Source: KBS-96 sp964247975
GTDB taxonomy: Bacteria; Acidobacteriota; Terriglobia; Bryobacterales; Bryobacteraceae
Direction: 5' to 3'
Assembly: GCA_964247975.1 (NCBI GenBank)
Contig: CAXTWH010000022.1
Location: forward strand, 1-64,000
DNA length: 64,000 nt
Of this stretch, positions 34,616-44,294 are shown piece after piece. Every line of letters begins with the position of its first letter. Within the stretch, counting starts at the first letter, position 1. A program made the translations under genes and the position numbers. The notes below the pieces were generated by a model. That model had not been told where the DNA came from. It saw nothing but the letters and a program-made list of their open reading frames with translations, and searched no databases.

Positions 34616-36061
34616 TTGGCGAGTCTCGTTAAATCCATTCGTTCCGGCACTTTTCCGTTTCTTGTTTTGTTTCTGGTCTGTCTTCGTTTCACCCATCTGC
34701 GGCTGCTTTGGGCCGATGAAGATTACCATCTCGCCGCCGCGCTCCAGATTCTTCACGGCAAGCTGCCCTACCTCGATTTCTGGTACGATAAACCGCCTCT
34801 CGCCGCTTTCTTCTATTTATTGAATGGAGCGATGCCCGGCTTCTCGCTGCGGGCGCTCGGCGCGGCTTATGTTCTTTCCTGCTGCTTGGTTGCTTACCGC
34901 CTGGCCGCCGAATGGTGGAGCGAAACCGAGGGCCGAGTTGCCGCCCTGCTGCTCGCATTTTCTTTTGCCTTTGATCTGCCTTCCGCAGTAGTCCCGCTCG
35001 CGCCCGATGCCCTGATGGTGCTTCCACATCTTCTCGCCATCTACTACGCCCGGAAAGGCTATCCGTTCTGGGCCGGACTGCTGGCCGGTGTTGCGTTTCT
35101 TCTCAACACAAAGGCGGTTTTCGTATTGACCGCTTGTGCCGTGTTTCTGGTTTCCTGGTCTTGGCTGCCTGTTCTGTTGCTTGGTTTTGCCGTTCCCGTG
35201 CTTGCATCAGTAGCGATGATGTGGGCTACTGGCCTTTGGCCCGGCTATCTCCAGCAAGTATGGCAATGGGGTCTACTTTACGCTCGCTTCTCGCCCGTTA
35301 CCGACCCGGTCCGCACCGGAACGGTACGTACGCTTCACTGGATCGGTTTTCACGCTCTGCTCATTCTTGGCGCTACAGCGGCATTTATTAAGCTGCCGAA
35401 ACGGGAACAATGGCAATGGCTCGCCTGGATGGTTATCTCGTTTGTTGCTGTGTGCCTCGGCTCGCGGTTTGCCGAACACTACTACCTGCAACTGCTGCCG
35501 CCTTTCACCATTGCTGCCGCGCGTGGTCTCCTGCTGCTTTGGCAGCGCCGGAATAAATTCGCTCTGGCCTTTTTAATAATTGCTGCGGTGGTTCCGGTGA
35601 TCCGCTTCGGCCCGCGCTACCTTACTTTGTTTGCCGATGACCTCGCCGGCCGCGATCCCCAATGGCTTGATACAGCAATGGATCTCGACAGCAAAACCGT
35701 CGCCGCGGAAATCAACTCCCTGGCCAATCCCAATTCCACCCTCTTTGTTTGGGGCTACCGGCCCAATATCTACGTGTACTCCCGGCTCATTCCGCCGGGC
35801 ATATTTTCCGATTCGCAGCCGCTCAACGGCGTTCCGGCGGATCGTCATCTGTCCGCCGCCACATCCATTTACAGCGGCCCTGCGGCCCGTAATCGAAAGG
35901 AGCTTGCTGAAACTGCACCGTCTTTCATTGTTGATGGCTTATCTGTTTTTAATTCCCGCCTGCGTCCCGAAGTCTACCCTGAACTCCAAACTTGGCTTTC
36001 TTCTTATCGCCTTATCAAACGCACTCGTTTTTCCCTCATTTACGAGCGCGTCACCAAGTGA
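34616..36061 (+). CDS. GT39/ArnT-like membrane glycosyltransferase
   Basis: This 481-residue polytopic membrane protein starts at TTG 34616. The N-terminal periplasmic loop carries the acidic motif WADEDYH and the following KPPL segment (FWYDKPPLAAFFYLL) typical of the dolichyl-phosphate-mannose/ArnT superfamily, where the Asp is catalytic. Ten or so helices follow, with a soluble C-terminal domain (about 365-481). These enzymes transfer sugars from polyprenyl-phosphate donors to lipids or proteins. It follows the sensor kinase gene by 51 nt on the same strand. Confidence 0.85.
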   Translation: MASLVKSIRSGTFPFLVLFLVCLRFTHLRLLWADEDYHLAAALQILHGKLPYLDFWYDKPPLAAFFYLLNGAMPGFSLRALGAAYVLSCCLVAYRLAAEWWSETEGRVAALLLAFSFAFDLPSAVVPLAPDALMVLPHLLAIYYARKGYPFWAGLLAGVAFLLNTKAVFVLTACAVFLVSWSWLPVLLLGFAVPVLASVAMMWATGLWPGYLQQVWQWGLLYARFSPVTDPVRTGTVRTLHWIGFHALLILGATAAFIKLPKREQWQWLAWMVISFVAVCLGSRFAEHYYLQLLPPFTIAAARGLLLLWQRRNKFALAFLIIAAVVPVIRFGPRYLTLFADDLAGRDPQWLDTAMDLDSKTVAAEINSLANPNSTLFVWGYRPNIYVYSRLIPPGIFSDSQPLNGVPADRHLSAATSIYSGPAARNRKELAETAPSFIVDGLSVFNSRLRPEVYPELQTWLSSYRLIKRTRFSLIYERVTK

Positions 36062-36115
36062 GTTTCCTTCATCACCGAAAAATGAAAATTGCGTTTCATA
36101 CACTAAGGGCAGAAC

Positions 36116-37015
36116 ATGGTGAAGGCATTGGATCATCAGGAACAATCAACAGTAGAGAAGTCACAGAAAACAGTTCTAATTACAGGCGCCTCCAGCGGCA
36201 TCGGCAAAGCCGCGGCTTTGTTATTTAAACAACGCGGCTGGAACGTGGCCGCTACCATGCGTAAGCCGAAAGATCATGCGGATTGGACGGAAAACCTGTT
36301 CTGTCCGCGCCTCGATGTCACCGACGAACGTTCAATCACCGCCGCCGTCCAGAAAACCGTGGACCAGTTCGGCAGTATTGATGCGCTGATCAACAACGCC
36401 GGTTACGGTTTGCTTGGTCCGCTCCAAGGCTACTCCACTCAGGAGTTCCGCCGTCAGCTTGCCACCAATCTACTGGGCGCTGCTACTGTATCCCGTATCT
36501 GCCTGCCGCACCTGCGCCAAAGCCGGGGCGTTATCGTCAATGTTTCTTCCGTGGCTGGTCGTGTGTCCTTTCCGCTCGGCTCCGCTTACAACGCTTCCAA
36601 ATGGGGTTTGGAGGGTTTCACTGAAGCCATTCAATACGAACTCCGCCCGCTGGGCGTGCGCGTCAAACTGGTTCAGCCCGGCGCATTCAAAACCGACTTC
36701 GCCAGCCGCAGCATGGTTTGGGCCGAACATCCTGATTACGACGCGCTATTAACTGCTGCCAAGGAAATCAATGACAAACAGATTGCCAAATCGCCCGGTC
36801 CGGAAAAAGTAGCCGAAGCCATTTATCGCGCTGCGAACGATCATTCAATGCGCCTTCGTTATTCCGTCAACGGCCAACCTTTGCTGCTGATCAATAAACT
36901 CCTGCCGCACATCTGTTGGAGCGCGCTGATGATCTATTTCGTGAAACGAGCTATGCAGCCGAAGCCAAACGTAACGGCTCCCTCTCTGCCGCCGCTCGAA
37001 CCGGAAGAAGTCTAG
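36116..37015 (+). CDS. SDR family NAD(P)-dependent oxidoreductase
   Basis: This 299-residue classical SDR has the cofactor motif TGASSGIG (about 24-31), NNAG (about 92-95), catalytic Ser in VNVSSVAG and Tyr/Lys in YNASK. The motif AATMRKP after strand 2, with Arg, suggests NADP(H). A C-terminal hydrophobic stretch ending in a Pro-rich tail may associate with membranes. It follows the glycosyltransferase gene with a gap of about 55 nt and may be co-transcribed. The substrate is unknown. Confidence 0.9.
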   Translation: MVKALDHQEQSTVEKSQKTVLITGASSGIGKAAALLFKQRGWNVAATMRKPKDHADWTENLFCPRLDVTDERSITAAVQKTVDQFGSIDALINNAGYGLLGPLQGYSTQEFRRQLATNLLGAATVSRICLPHLRQSRGVIVNVSSVAGRVSFPLGSAYNASKWGLEGFTEAIQYELRPLGVRVKLVQPGAFKTDFASRSMVWAEHPDYDALLTAAKEINDKQIAKSPGPEKVAEAIYRAANDHSMRLRYSVNGQPLLLINKLLPHICWSALMIYFVKRAMQPKPNVTAPSLPPLEPEEV

Positions 37016-37063
37016 ATGCAATACCCTGTCGGCTGCCCCATTCAGCAACTGTTCTGTAAGAAA

Positions 37064-38014
37064 TCACGATCGTCTCAGCCAGATGCTGGCGCCGCAATTG
37101 GATAAACAGATCGGCATCTTTTCCTTCAACAGTTCCGGATACCGCCTATATACAAAATGGTTAAAGTAAGTGACCTTGAATTCTTTGTTGTATTGCAGAA
37201 AAGCATGCAATAGGTAAGCTTCGTTCCACGATCTGTTTTCTTGATCGACCCAAGCCGGTCCGTATTCAAACGGATACGGGATGTCGTGAATATGCACTGT
37301 TACTCCCTCGGCCAGGGCCGGAAAAATCCGGAACATGTAATCGTTCACGTCGCTCCCTGTTTTCACCACGTGCGAGGAATCGATAAAAAGAATATCGTCC
37401 CGCTGAAGCTGCTTAAAGAAACTGGTAGGAATGTCTTGGATTTTGCTGGGGATTATTTTGTCCAAGTAAGGATCATCAATGGCCAGCAGCTTCCGCAATG
37501 CGATTGGATAAGGATCAATAAAGCTGACCTCAATGGAGCCGCCGAAAAATCGGTCGTTCACGTCCATCAACAAGCAGGAAGAAAAGCCGCTTCCTACCTC
37601 AACGACCCGCCGCGGGCGAAGCTTCTTTAACTGGCAGAAATAAATGACGGCATCCCCGTAGGAGAATGCGACGTTATCATAAAAATACCGCCAACCCTCA
37701 ATTTTTTTCGCGCTGAACGGCAGATCCACATAAAAGCGGCTTAAGCTATCAAGCGTCGACAGAATCTCCTGCGTATCAATGGTGAAGTCCTCGCCCTCGG
37801 GCAGCTCACAATTTTCGTAGTTGTCCAGAATCCGTCTCACATGCTCGTCAAACGGGTTTACAAGCGGCGAATAAAAATGGCCTAGAGGAGATCCCAAGTG
37901 CCTGATTTTGGTAATGGACCGGCAATACAGCGCTACCACATTTGCGACTGATCGAACGGGATTGGGACTATGGCGCAGCGCTTCCTCCAACAAACGCCCT
38001 AACAGGGTTGACAT
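37064..38014 (-). CDS. Class I SAM-dependent methyltransferase
   Basis: The 316-residue protein has a Rossmann methyltransferase core with motif I VVEVGSGFSSCLLMD, a downstream acidic strand end FIDPYP and DILFIDSSHVVKTG, which resembles Methyltransf_24-type enzymes. About 115 residues precede motif I and are not recognised. It is the last gene of a probable three-gene operon (peptidase M15, DUF6526 protein, methyltransferase), lying 12 nt downstream of the DUF6526 gene. The substrate is unknown, but envelope-linked neighbours suggest a cell-surface molecule. Confidence 0.82.
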   Translation of the reverse strand: MSTLLGRLLEEALRHSPNPVRSVANVVALYCRSITKIRHLGSPLGHFYSPLVNPFDEHVRRILDNYENCELPEGEDFTIDTQEILSTLDSLSRFYVDLPFSAKKIEGWRYFYDNVAFSYGDAVIYFCQLKKLRPRRVVEVGSGFSSCLLMDVNDRFFGGSIEVSFIDPYPIALRKLLAIDDPYLDKIIPSKIQDIPTSFFKQLQRDDILFIDSSHVVKTGSDVNDYMFRIFPALAEGVTVHIHDIPYPFEYGPAWVDQENRSWNEAYLLHAFLQYNKEFKVTYFNHFVYRRYPELLKEKMPICLSNCGASIWLRRS

Positions 38015-38026
38015 ATGAGCCTATGT

Positions 38027-38461
38027 CTATACACGCCAATAATCCGGACGCCAGTTTTGAATCGCCGCTTTAATCGACTTCGGCTCCCATCGCTCCGCCA
38101 GCGCGCGCTCAGCCAAAGTCGGCAACTCCTGGTCGGAAGCAAACCGCAGCGCAATCAATTGCCGCTCCGAAAGTTCGGGGATTCTTCCTTGTAGCCGCGC
38201 AGGCAGCAGCATCGATAACCGCAATCTTTCTTCCAGCCTGATTACGCGATCCTGCACTTTCAACGCAGATCCTCTGCCGATAAATCCCGCCGCGGCCACT
38301 GCTAGCACCAGCAGCACATGTAAAAACGAGTCTATGCCTGGGTAACGAATTATTCTGTAAATCGCTGCCAACAGCAGCACCAGCAATACTGGCAAAAAGA
38401 AAAAATGAAACAACGGATGGTATCGCGTATGGCTTTCTTTGGTTTGCGTTTTTTCAGGCAT
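38027..38461 (-). CDS. DUF6526 family membrane protein
   Basis: This 144-residue protein has two transmembrane helices (about 20-38 and 46-64) and a cytoplasmic C-terminal part containing SERQLIALRFASDQELPTLAERAL and a Trp-rich end (NWRPDYWRV). It matches DUF6526, which is common in Acidobacteriota and Bacteroidota and of unknown function. It sits in the middle of the minus-strand operon, 28 nt after the peptidase M15 gene. Confidence 0.82.
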   Translation of the reverse strand: MPEKTQTKESHTRYHPLFHFFFLPVLLVLLLAAIYRIIRYPGIDSFLHVLLVLAVAAAGFIGRGSALKVQDRVIRLEERLRLSMLLPARLQGRIPELSERQLIALRFASDQELPTLAERALAERWEPKSIKAAIQNWRPDYWRV

Positions 38462-38489
38462 TCATTGATCTTACGGCAGACCACAATCG

Positions 38490-39176
38490 CTAGTGCGGCA
38501 CCGGCTTCTCGAAATGCTGATAATCCTGACGGTCCGTCCAGTTCCCGCCCCACTGCCAGCCGCGCCGACGAAATACCCGCTCCGCAAAGCCGTTCGGCAG
38601 CACCGCTCCCGGATAAGCCCGGTCCCGCGCCAGATAACTTCTTCCTTGAACCGGCAGAACTTTTTCGCCTTTCACATACGGATTTGTTAATGGATTGATG
38701 TCAATCGCCCGACCCCAGCTGTGATTGGAAAACTGCCCCGGTTTTCCTGTCGCATCACGGCAATTGAACGACGATGTATTATTCGCTTGCATGGATCGCA
38801 CATCATCGCCGCCAAAATCTTCCACCGGTTCCATGCGCTCAATTAAAAAGCCATGCTGGAACAGCTTTCGAAACACGCGCCGCACATCTTTTTCCACTTC
38901 TTGGTTCACAACCAGAACGCCATTCTGCGGCATCCCGCCGAAATCCCAATAAGAAACCGTCACCGCTCGCAGTTCCTCAATCGGCACCGGGCAGCCGCTA
39001 TGCCACGTGAACTGCTCCATCTTTGCCCGCAGCGCGGCAGGAACCGCATTGCTTTTAAACACCGGATGAAATCTGCGCTCCGCAGATCGGACTGCAACAA
39101 TCTCCGGCGGCTTCCGCTGCGCTCCAGCCAGAAAAATACTGCCGCCTAACCACGCGAGCAACAGTTTCCAAATCAT
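38490..39176 (-). CDS. Peptidase M15-like D-Ala-D-Ala carboxypeptidase
   Basis: From ATG 39176 this is a 228-residue exported protein with signal peptide MIWKLLLAWLGGSIFLAGA. The metallopeptidase motif NHSWGRAIDIN supplies the His and Asp zinc ligands (HxxxxxxD). The C-terminal QHFE supplies the last His. The family hydrolyses peptidoglycan cross-links or D-Ala-D-Ala ends. An open frame continues upstream to 39557, but it overlaps the divergent secreted protein gene. The signal peptide fixes the start at 39176. It leads the M15/DUF6526/methyltransferase operon. Confidence 0.87.
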   Translation of the reverse strand: MIWKLLLAWLGGSIFLAGAQRKPPEIVAVRSAERRFHPVFKSNAVPAALRAKMEQFTWHSGCPVPIEELRAVTVSYWDFGGMPQNGVLVVNQEVEKDVRRVFRKLFQHGFLIERMEPVEDFGGDDVRSMQANNTSSFNCRDATGKPGQFSNHSWGRAIDINPLTNPYVKGEKVLPVQGRSYLARDRAYPGAVLPNGFAERVFRRRGWQWGGNWTDRQDYQHFEKPVPH

Positions 39177-39194
39177 TTCAGCCACGGTCCTGAT

Positions 39195-40367
39195 ATGCTT
39201 TTCCTCGTGCGAATTTTCAGCGTCATCTGCCTTCTTTTTTGTGCTGCCCTGTTTCAATCCCTTGCCTTGCCTCAGCAGGAAAGCACGTTTGAAGGCGCGC
39301 CCGCCATCACGCTTTCCAACAACAAACTCGAATTGAAAATCATGACACAAGGCAGCAGCATTGCCAGCCTCGTTCTCGCTGATGATCCCGAAAAACTGAA
39401 CCCGCTCTGGAATCCCATGCGCATGGCCCGCGAACTCGGCCATCCAACGCCTTACAACGGCGGCACCGGCCATTTCATCTGCGTCGATGGCTTCGGAGCG
39501 GGCTCCGCCGAAGAACAAGCGGCCGGTTTTCCGTTTCACGGCGAAGCGCACCTTCAAAAGTTCAACGCGCAGTATAACCGGCTAAATGTTAGTTTCAGTC
39601 TCACTATGTCCGCCATCTTGCCTATTGTGCAGGAAGCCTTCAACCGAACCTATAGCATGATGGGTGGTGAAAACGTCATCTACGTCGATAGCCAACTGGA
39701 AAGCCTGCTCGGCTTTGATCGCCCCATCAACTGGGCCGAACACGCCAGCATCGGCGCGCCTTTCCTTGAATCCGGCGTGACCGTCGTAGACCTTTCCAGC
39801 CAGCGTTCCCGCACTCGTCCGTATCCCACACCCACCAGCGGCACGCTGGATCGCCGCCTTGCTTCCGGCCAGGATTTCACTTGGCCCCTTGCCCCCGGGC
39901 TCGACGGTAAATCAGTCGATCTTCGCCTCACTCCCCAAAATCCTCATTACCTCGATCATGCCGCCACCCTGGTTGATCCTTCCCAACGACTGGCCTGGAT
40001 TACCGCTCTGAATCCGGCAAAACATCTGCTTCTCGGCTACATTTTTCGCCGGGAAGATTACCCGTGGATCCAGTACTGGGGCAATTATCCGTCAAACGGA
40101 AAATTCGCGCGCGGTTTGGAATTCAGCACTCAGCCTTTCGATGTGTCCCGCCGTGAAGTCGTCACCATGAACACGCTCTTCGACACGCCTATCTATCGCT
40201 GGCTTCCCGCCAAATCGAAAATCGAAACTCACTTCCTGATCTTCTTCACACGCGTTCCCGAAGGCTTCCGGAAAATAGATGATGTGAAACTGGAAAACCG
40301 CCAGATTACCGTTGAAGATCGTACTGCTCAAAAACGCGTCACTCTCGCCGCTTCCCGGGAGCTTTAA
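39195..40367 (+). CDS. Secreted galactose-mutarotase-like protein
   Basis: This 390-residue protein has a signal peptide (about 1-25) and a beta-sandwich similar to aldose-1-epimerase-like proteins. An early strand LSNNKLELKIMTQGSSIASL is followed by GFPFHGEAH, which resembles the HG motif of mutarotases, and by NRTYSM and INWAEHASIG. It may bind or isomerise a sugar, and catalytic residues cannot be fixed. It is divergent from the peptidase gene by 18 nt. The 54-nt spacing to the kinase gene allows co-transcription. Confidence 0.68.
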   Translation: MLFLVRIFSVICLLFCAALFQSLALPQQESTFEGAPAITLSNNKLELKIMTQGSSIASLVLADDPEKLNPLWNPMRMARELGHPTPYNGGTGHFICVDGFGAGSAEEQAAGFPFHGEAHLQKFNAQYNRLNVSFSLTMSAILPIVQEAFNRTYSMMGGENVIYVDSQLESLLGFDRPINWAEHASIGAPFLESGVTVVDLSSQRSRTRPYPTPTSGTLDRRLASGQDFTWPLAPGLDGKSVDLRLTPQNPHYLDHAATLVDPSQRLAWITALNPAKHLLLGYIFRREDYPWIQYWGNYPSNGKFARGLEFSTQPFDVSRREVVTMNTLFDTPIYRWLPAKSKIETHFLIFFTRVPEGFRKIDDVKLENRQITVEDRTAQKRVTLAASREL

Positions 40368-40420
40368 CGTTAACAAGCGCAGCGCATCGTGAATCCGGTT
40401 ACAATAACCAGTGCTGCATC

Positions 40421-42829
40421 ATGTCTACTCCATCGAGGCCGTCTGACGAAGGCGCGCTGCCCACCCTGCCGTCGGGCAACCTCGATTTTTCTGATTCTCC
40501 GCCCGCCGCAGATCGCTTAATCGGCCAGCATATCGGCGCTTACCGCATCGTGGAAGCCATCGGCCACGGCGGCATGGGCACCGTTTATCGCGCTGTTCGC
40601 GCCGATCAGCAGTTTCAATCCGAAGTCGCCATTAAAGTGATCCGTCGCGGCCTGGATTCGCAGTTCATGCTCGATCGCTTCCGCGCCGAACGCCAGATTC
40701 TCGCCACGCTTCAGCACCCTAACATTGCCCGGCTACTCGACGGCGGCACCACCGGTCGGGGCGAGCCGTATCTGGTGATGGAATACATCCGAGGCGTTCC
40801 GCTCACTGCCTACTGCGATAACAATCAGCTTTCGATTGCTGACCGTCTTAAACTATTTCGCCACGTCTGCGATGCCGTTTCCTATGCTCATCGCAATCTC
40901 ATCATTCATCGCGACCTGAAGCCGGATAACATCCTCGTCACCGAAAACGGCGTTCCGAAACTGCTTGACTTCGGCATCGCCAAAATCCTGCAGGACACCG
41001 AAAACAGCGCATCCGGCGATTCCACTATGACCGCCGTTCGCACCGGCACCCCCGCCTACGCCAGCCCTGAACAGATTCGCGGAGCGCACGTCGGCGTAGG
41101 AACCGACATCTACTCTTTGGGCATCATCCTTTATGAACTGCTCACTGGATGCCGCCCCTACCGGCTCGATTCTTTAAACTGGGAAGAATCGGCCCGCATC
41201 ATCTGCGAACGCCCGGCCACCCGGCCCAGTTCTGTTATTTCCTCCCGCTCGGAAAGCCTTGAAGCCGAACACATTATCCGCTCCCGCAGCACCACCTCTA
41301 CTGAACTACGCAAGTGTTTAATCGGTGACCTCGACAACATCCTCGCCCTCGCCTTGCGTAAAGAACCCGATCGCCGCTACCGCTCCGCCGACGAGTTCAG
41401 CGCCGAACTGCAAAAATATCTGGAAGGCTGGCCGGTGCTGGCCCGCGGTGATTCATTCCTTTATCGCGCCCACAAATTTATTGGCCGTCATGCGTTGGCG
41501 GTTGCTTTCATCGCCGTGTTCACGGTTCTGCTGCTCGCCGCGGCCTTGGTCACAATCTGGCAAGCGCGCCGGCTTTCGGTGCGCGTCGATGAGGACCGCC
41601 AACTGGCCGGTTCGTTTCTAGCCGATATCCACGACGAAATAGCCCGGCTTCCCGGCTCCACGCCGGTTCGTGAAGCGCTGCTCACAAAATCATTGGATTA
41701 CCTGAACGGCTTATCGCGCGAAACCGGCAATAATCGCGAAGTGCGCCGTTCGCTGGCCCTCGCCTACGAACGGTTTGCGGAACTGCTCGGCGGCATCAAC
41801 GGCGCGGGTTTGGGCAAGCCGATGGAAGCGCTGAAAACCTACGAAACCGCCAGAAGAATGCGTGAAACTCTCGCCCGCGAAGCCCCGGACGATAAACAAG
41901 CGCAATACGAGCTTGCCGCCAACTACTTGAAAGGCAGCTTCATCACCGGACGCATCGGCAGCGCGGAACAGCGCCTTGCCTACGACCGCAAAGCCTTGGA
42001 AATCAACCGAAGGCTGGCTGCTTCCGCTCCCCGCAACCTGAACTATCAATCTTTGTTGGCTAAGAATTACATCAGCTTGGCTTACGGCTATAGCTTAGTG
42101 GACGATTGGACCGAAGCGACGGATTATTATCGCCAAGCAGTCCCTATTCGGGAGCAACTTGCCGCCCAAACTCCTACCCGCAACAGCCGCCGCGAGCTTG
42201 CTAACATCTACTACCGCCTTGGTGTTCTGGAAACGCAGTCCGGCCATCCCCGCCCCGCTCTTGAAGATTTAAACAAAGCGCTCCGCATTCAACAATTGCT
42301 CCAGAAAGCGAACCAGGATGACGCGCCCATTCGCTCCGACGTTGCCGGTACGCACCACTTCCTCGGCATCGCTCTCAACGATGCCGGCGATGCGCGCAAC
42401 GCATTGCCGCATTTTCAAACCGCTATTCATCTGCGCGAAGCAGCCCTCAGTGTCGATGGGCGCGATGCAACCACTCGCTCCCTGCTCGCCGGAAACTACG
42501 CCGAACAAGCCACGGCCTTGTTGCACTGCAAACGAAAAGCTGAGGCGTTGACAAGCATCAAACACGCCCTCAGTCTGCAAACTCAATTTCTGGCTCTTGA
42601 CCCGCAGAGCGTGCCCGCGCGTATCTCGCAAGCCGATTACAAGAGCCGCTTGGGCACCGTCTACGAATCGCTTTCCGATTGGCCGAATGCCGCCCATAGC
42701 TGGACCGAAGCGGTAGTCTTATTCAATCAACTGGACCGTGAAAATCAACTCCGCACGTCCGATGTTCGCGCCTTGGCCGAACAAGCCCGCGTTGCCGCTG
42801 ATCGTTGCCTGAAACTAACTCGTTATTGA
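40421..42829 (+). CDS. Ser/Thr protein kinase with C-terminal TPR repeats
   Basis: This 802-residue membrane kinase has a Hanks-type domain. The glycine loop is GHGGMGTVYRA (about 48-58), the catalytic Lys is in VAIKVI, the HRDLKPDN loop is near 162-169 and DFGIAK is near 184-189. One transmembrane helix (about 358-382) separates it from an extracytoplasmic part of about 415 residues made of TPR repeats. This kinase-TM-TPR design is common in Acidobacteriota. The TPR part may sense proteins or peptides outside the membrane. It is likely autophosphorylated in the activation loop (TMTAVRTGTPAYASPEQ). Confidence 0.94.
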   Translation: MSTPSRPSDEGALPTLPSGNLDFSDSPPAADRLIGQHIGAYRIVEAIGHGGMGTVYRAVRADQQFQSEVAIKVIRRGLDSQFMLDRFRAERQILATLQHPNIARLLDGGTTGRGEPYLVMEYIRGVPLTAYCDNNQLSIADRLKLFRHVCDAVSYAHRNLIIHRDLKPDNILVTENGVPKLLDFGIAKILQDTENSASGDSTMTAVRTGTPAYASPEQIRGAHVGVGTDIYSLGIILYELLTGCRPYRLDSLNWEESARIICERPATRPSSVISSRSESLEAEHIIRSRSTTSTELRKCLIGDLDNILALALRKEPDRRYRSADEFSAELQKYLEGWPVLARGDSFLYRAHKFIGRHALAVAFIAVFTVLLLAAALVTIWQARRLSVRVDEDRQLAGSFLADIHDEIARLPGSTPVREALLTKSLDYLNGLSRETGNNREVRRSLALAYERFAELLGGINGAGLGKPMEALKTYETARRMRETLAREAPDDKQAQYELAANYLKGSFITGRIGSAEQRLAYDRKALEINRRLAASAPRNLNYQSLLAKNYISLAYGYSLVDDWTEATDYYRQAVPIREQLAAQTPTRNSRRELANIYYRLGVLETQSGHPRPALEDLNKALRIQQLLQKANQDDAPIRSDVAGTHHFLGIALNDAGDARNALPHFQTAIHLREAALSVDGRDATTRSLLAGNYAEQATALLHCKRKAEALTSIKHALSLQTQFLALDPQSVPARISQADYKSRLGTVYESLSDWPNAAHSWTEAVVLFNQLDRENQLRTSDVRALAEQARVAADRCLKLTRY

Positions 42830-43083
42830 CACTTTCGCGCGGAACAGTAGTTCTCCCGCTGAGCGTCTTGCCTGCGCTCCCAGGCGAGTTGCGCAGCCAG
42901 GCCCCGTACCGGAATCAATTGTCGAAAAGCAAAACCAAATGCCGGCCCACATCCGGCTGTTCACCGCTTCGCTTTGGCATCGAAACCAAGCGACGTGCCT
43001 GCGCTTTTGCGATCCGATAACGGCGTTCTCACGACCCTGCCGGCATCATAACCCTGTTTGACCGCTATCCGGAGCGCGCGCTC

Positions 43084-43536
43084 CTATTGGGCTGATTCCA
43101 GGTTTGCCGAGCGGCTGAGAATCCAGAGATTCTTTCGACCGGGTTCGCCGACCACCGCCCATCGATACTGTTCATCCAGGCCGATGATCCAATAGGCAAA
43201 CGAAAAGGGCCAGAAGAACGAGACGCGCAGCTTGGCATCCGATACCGGATCGACCACGTGGGCTTTTCCTTTGGCGACCTCCAGTTTGCCGTCTACCTTG
43301 CGGCATTCATTACGCACTCCGATCTTGCCGTCGGCTTGGAGGCGGTAGTGCGCGGTCACATCGCCGGCGCAGCTCTTTTCAAAGCGATTGGGCGTGCGCG
43401 CGAACTCATACCAGTCTCCGGCATAGCGCTTCAGATCGACTTTCGGCACGGCTTGCAGAGGTTTCTCCGCTCCCCGACCGGGCAAAGTCAAAAAACAAAA
43501 GAATAACAACGTAAGCGATTGTTTCATTATGTCCAT
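43084..43536 (-). CDS. Blc-type bacterial lipocalin
   Basis: From ATG 43536 this is a 150-residue lipocalin, with ATG 43527 as an alternative. A signal peptide (KQSLTLLFFCFLTLPGRGA) is followed by the family GxW region YAGDWYEFARTPNRFEKSC, and later KLRVSFFWPFSFAYWIIGLDEQYRWAVVGE and LWILSR. It lacks the usual C-terminal helix, since the family is typically 20-30 residues longer. The signal peptide has no lipobox Cys, unlike E. coli Blc. The open frame continues upstream to 43590 and, if a frameshift upstream were corrected, would be continuous with the preceding gene. Confidence 0.85.
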   Translation of the reverse strand: MDIMKQSLTLLFFCFLTLPGRGAEKPLQAVPKVDLKRYAGDWYEFARTPNRFEKSCAGDVTAHYRLQADGKIGVRNECRKVDGKLEVAKGKAHVVDPVSDAKLRVSFFWPFSFAYWIIGLDEQYRWAVVGEPGRKNLWILSRSANLESAQ

Positions 43537-43550
43537 CTTTCTGTTTGGGT

Positions 43551-44039
43551 TTAATGAACGCCTAGCAAAGAGAAACGCCAGGGCGAACAAGGCGCTTTGT
43601 CCTGCATGAACTTGGTCGTTAAAGCCGTTGGAATGGTACGCACACGCCAGAAACCCGGAAGCCGCCGCGCCGCTAAAATGAGAGAGAGCGAGGCGATGCC
43701 CCCCTGTATCGCCGCGATCAGTACATAGCCTAGGGCATGTCCCGCCCGCCGTAGAGGATTCTGAGCTTGCGACGGAAAATAACGCGGATCTTCGCCCAAG
43801 GCGACGCCCATGGCAAACTGGACGGTTTCAAGCGTGAGGTCCTGATCAAGAGTCAAGGCGGTAGGAATCGCAAGAAACGCCAATCCGGGATTAAAGGTAT
43901 TCTTGGCGTAGTACGATGTCTTGCCGTGAAAGTCGAGGGGAGTCGAAGGCATCGCCGGAACGGGTTGACACTGCGCCCACGCGGGCAAAGTCAGGAGCGC
44001 CGGGAGAACTGCCTTCCAGAGTTCATGAGGTAGGCTCAT
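43551..44039 (-). pseudogene. Probably frameshifted acidobacterial secreted/membrane protein
   Basis: The frame open from ATG 44039 has a signal peptide and the segments YYAKNTFNP and GEDPRYFPSQ. These weakly resemble the intact gene at 47906-48658 (shared DPRYF). After about residue 118, at a run of six G (six C on the plus strand, near 43699-43704), the reading looks wrong. The alternative frame gives LSHFSGAAASGFLACAYHS, which better resembles FNYSEIAGNATAVAISNAYYP of the intact homologue. I therefore call it a frameshifted copy or a sequencing error at the homopolymer. Function unknown. Confidence 0.6.
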
Positions 44040-44294
44040 GCTAGGAATGTACCGGTCCGGCCGACGAAAGGGGAGTGCCGAACGGCTTAAAAGAAACATG
44101 ACTTTCGGCACTGGTCATCGTGGGGCCGATCCGTTACCTTACTCTTTAAACGGCTGTATGTCACTACTAATCTCAACCGGGGCAGCGGACTTTGTTGCTT
44201 CCCCTGACATCTCATCAATCATCAACCACTTATATGGAAACGTGTCACAGGTTCTGACGACGACTCGCGATCAGTCGTTTTGCAAGGATTGACG

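Noticed and set aside
39177..39557. N-terminal extension of the peptidase M15 gene
   Set aside because: It overlaps the divergent secreted protein, lacks similarity to M15 proteins, and a clear signal peptide starts at 39176.
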